A program made the translations under genes and the position numbers. A stretch of 13,980 nt of DNA from Treponema sp. (GTDB taxonomy: Bacteria > Spirochaetota > Spirochaetia > Treponematales > Treponemataceae), in the NCBI GenBank assembly GCA_024699205.1, contig JAILQA010000161.1, forward strand, positions 1 to 13,980, written 5' to 3'. Every line of letters begins with the position of its first letter. The first letter of the stretch is position 1. Positions 13,635 to 13,980 of this stretch are shown one piece after another. The notes under the pieces were generated by a model, which had not been told where the DNA came from, made no database searches, and worked only from the letters and a program-made list of their open reading frames with translations.

Positions 13635-13788
13635 CAATGTACTTATACAATTTTCAGCAGATGTAAGCGCTAGAAACTTATGAGCAGATTTTTTTTAATT
13701 AATCTCTTCCATTGATTAAACTTCTCTAATAGACTAAAATAAATAAACCTTTTATATACTTGTAACAGATTTTGTTTAACAGGGGTTT

Positions 13789-13857
13789 TAGGGGATGTGC
13801 CCCTAGGAGAAAGGGTAGGGCGCAACGTAGTGCGACCGTAGGGGAAGGCTTTCCCCT
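13789..13857. repeat. G-rich multi-hairpin element
   Basis: Three hairpins in a row in an otherwise AT-rich region: TAGGGG-ATGTG-CCCCTA (13789-13804, loop four to five bases), CGCA-ACGTAG-TGCG (13821-13834) and AGGGGAA-GGCT-TTCCCCT (13840-13857). GGGG runs start from 13782. The layout resembles dispersed G-rich intergenic repeats I have seen in related genomes, but only one copy is in this window, so the repeat status is inferred. Confidence 0.5.
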
Positions 13858-13870
13858 CCTTGATTATGTA

Positions 13871-13920
13871 TATTAGTTCAACTAATAAATAAATAAAACA
13901 TACGTCGGATGTAGTGACGT
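13871..13920. promoter_or_regulatory. Possible operator sites upstream of the last gene
   Basis: TATTAGTTCAACTAATA (13871-13887) is a perfect palindrome around a single central C. ACGTC (13902-13906) and GACGT (13916-13920) form a second inverted pair just before the ribosome-binding site. TTGATT (13860-13865) and TAATAA (13883-13888), 17 bases apart, might be a weak promoter overlapping the palindrome. Either palindrome could bind a dimeric regulator or form mRNA structure. Confidence 0.4.
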
Positions 13921-13937
13921 GTGTAGGAGTTTAATTT

Positions 13938-13980
13938 ATGTCTGTAGAAAGAGTAACCTACAAACTTGGAGATGCCGATC
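13938..13980 (+). CDS. Start of an unidentified gene (cut by window end)
   Basis: Fourteen codons, MSVERVTYKLGDAD, open to the window edge. AGGAG (13925-13929) eight bases before the ATG makes this a credible start. The N-terminus is not a signal peptide, so a cytoplasmic protein is likely. Too little is visible to name a family. Confidence 0.55.
   Translation, partial: MSVERVTYKLGDAD

Larger units (their letters stand above)
12960..13937. other. Gene-free 978-base region rich in structured elements
   Basis: No plausible coding frame on either strand. From left to right it holds a weak candidate promoter for the pseudogene on the minus strand (TTGAGA, 16 bases, TAAAAC, near 13030-13003), the six-element inverted-repeat array, an AT-rich part with phased A-tracts, a G-rich hairpin repeat and palindromes before the next gene. 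Base composition changes sharply between the parts, from AT-rich to G-rich. Confidence 0.6.

Overview
The window looks like a chromosomal stretch of a host-associated spirochaete, most likely a gut or oral Treponema. This is an inference from low GC content, glutamate-rich envelope proteins, relaxed lipoprotein signals and the mix of families; no rRNA or other phylogenetic marker apart from rpsO is present. I found no tRNA, rRNA, CRISPR array, insertion sequence or phage module.

Layout. (a) 1-4595, minus strand: a three-gene run. A nucleotide-sugar 4,6-dehydratase-like protein is followed 29 bases later by a DegT-type sugar aminotransferase, which overlaps by 8 bases a divergent molybdenum hydroxylase (xanthine dehydrogenase-type) large subunit that runs off the left edge. 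The first two make sense together as amino-sugar synthesis for a surface glycan; the third is an odd companion. (b) 4714-7271, plus strand: a small exported protein of unknown role, then a 686-residue RlpA-like envelope protein with an inactive-looking double-psi barrel, a huge acidic linker and a C-terminal SPOR domain. A two-way terminator at 7301-7336 separates these from (c) ilvE (minus) and a class III nucleotide cyclase (minus). Between these two genes lie three tandem copies of a 91-base double-hairpin repeat. (d) ribF (plus, FAD synthetase lacking a recognisable riboflavin kinase domain), a fourth, inverted and diverged copy of the same repeat, then rpsO with a clear terminator. pnp, often next to rpsO, is not present. 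(e) A DUF4349 lipoprotein (plus), then on the minus strand a decayed PD-(D/E)XK-nuclease-like gene with a frameshift, a missing catalytic segment and a PD-to-PA change. (f) 12960-13937: almost 1 kb without a gene but with much structure: six inverted-repeat elements of fixed 34-35-base geometry, a run of helically phased A-tracts, a G-rich hairpin repeat and a 17-base palindrome, ending at the first 14 codons of a gene that leaves the window.

Most genes here are ordinary housekeeping or envelope genes. The strongest unexplained signals are non-coding: the 91-base repeat, whose fourth copy shows two compensatory base-pair changes and exactly the same 48-base hairpin length, and the six-element CCGAC-N24-GTCGG array at 13037-13475.
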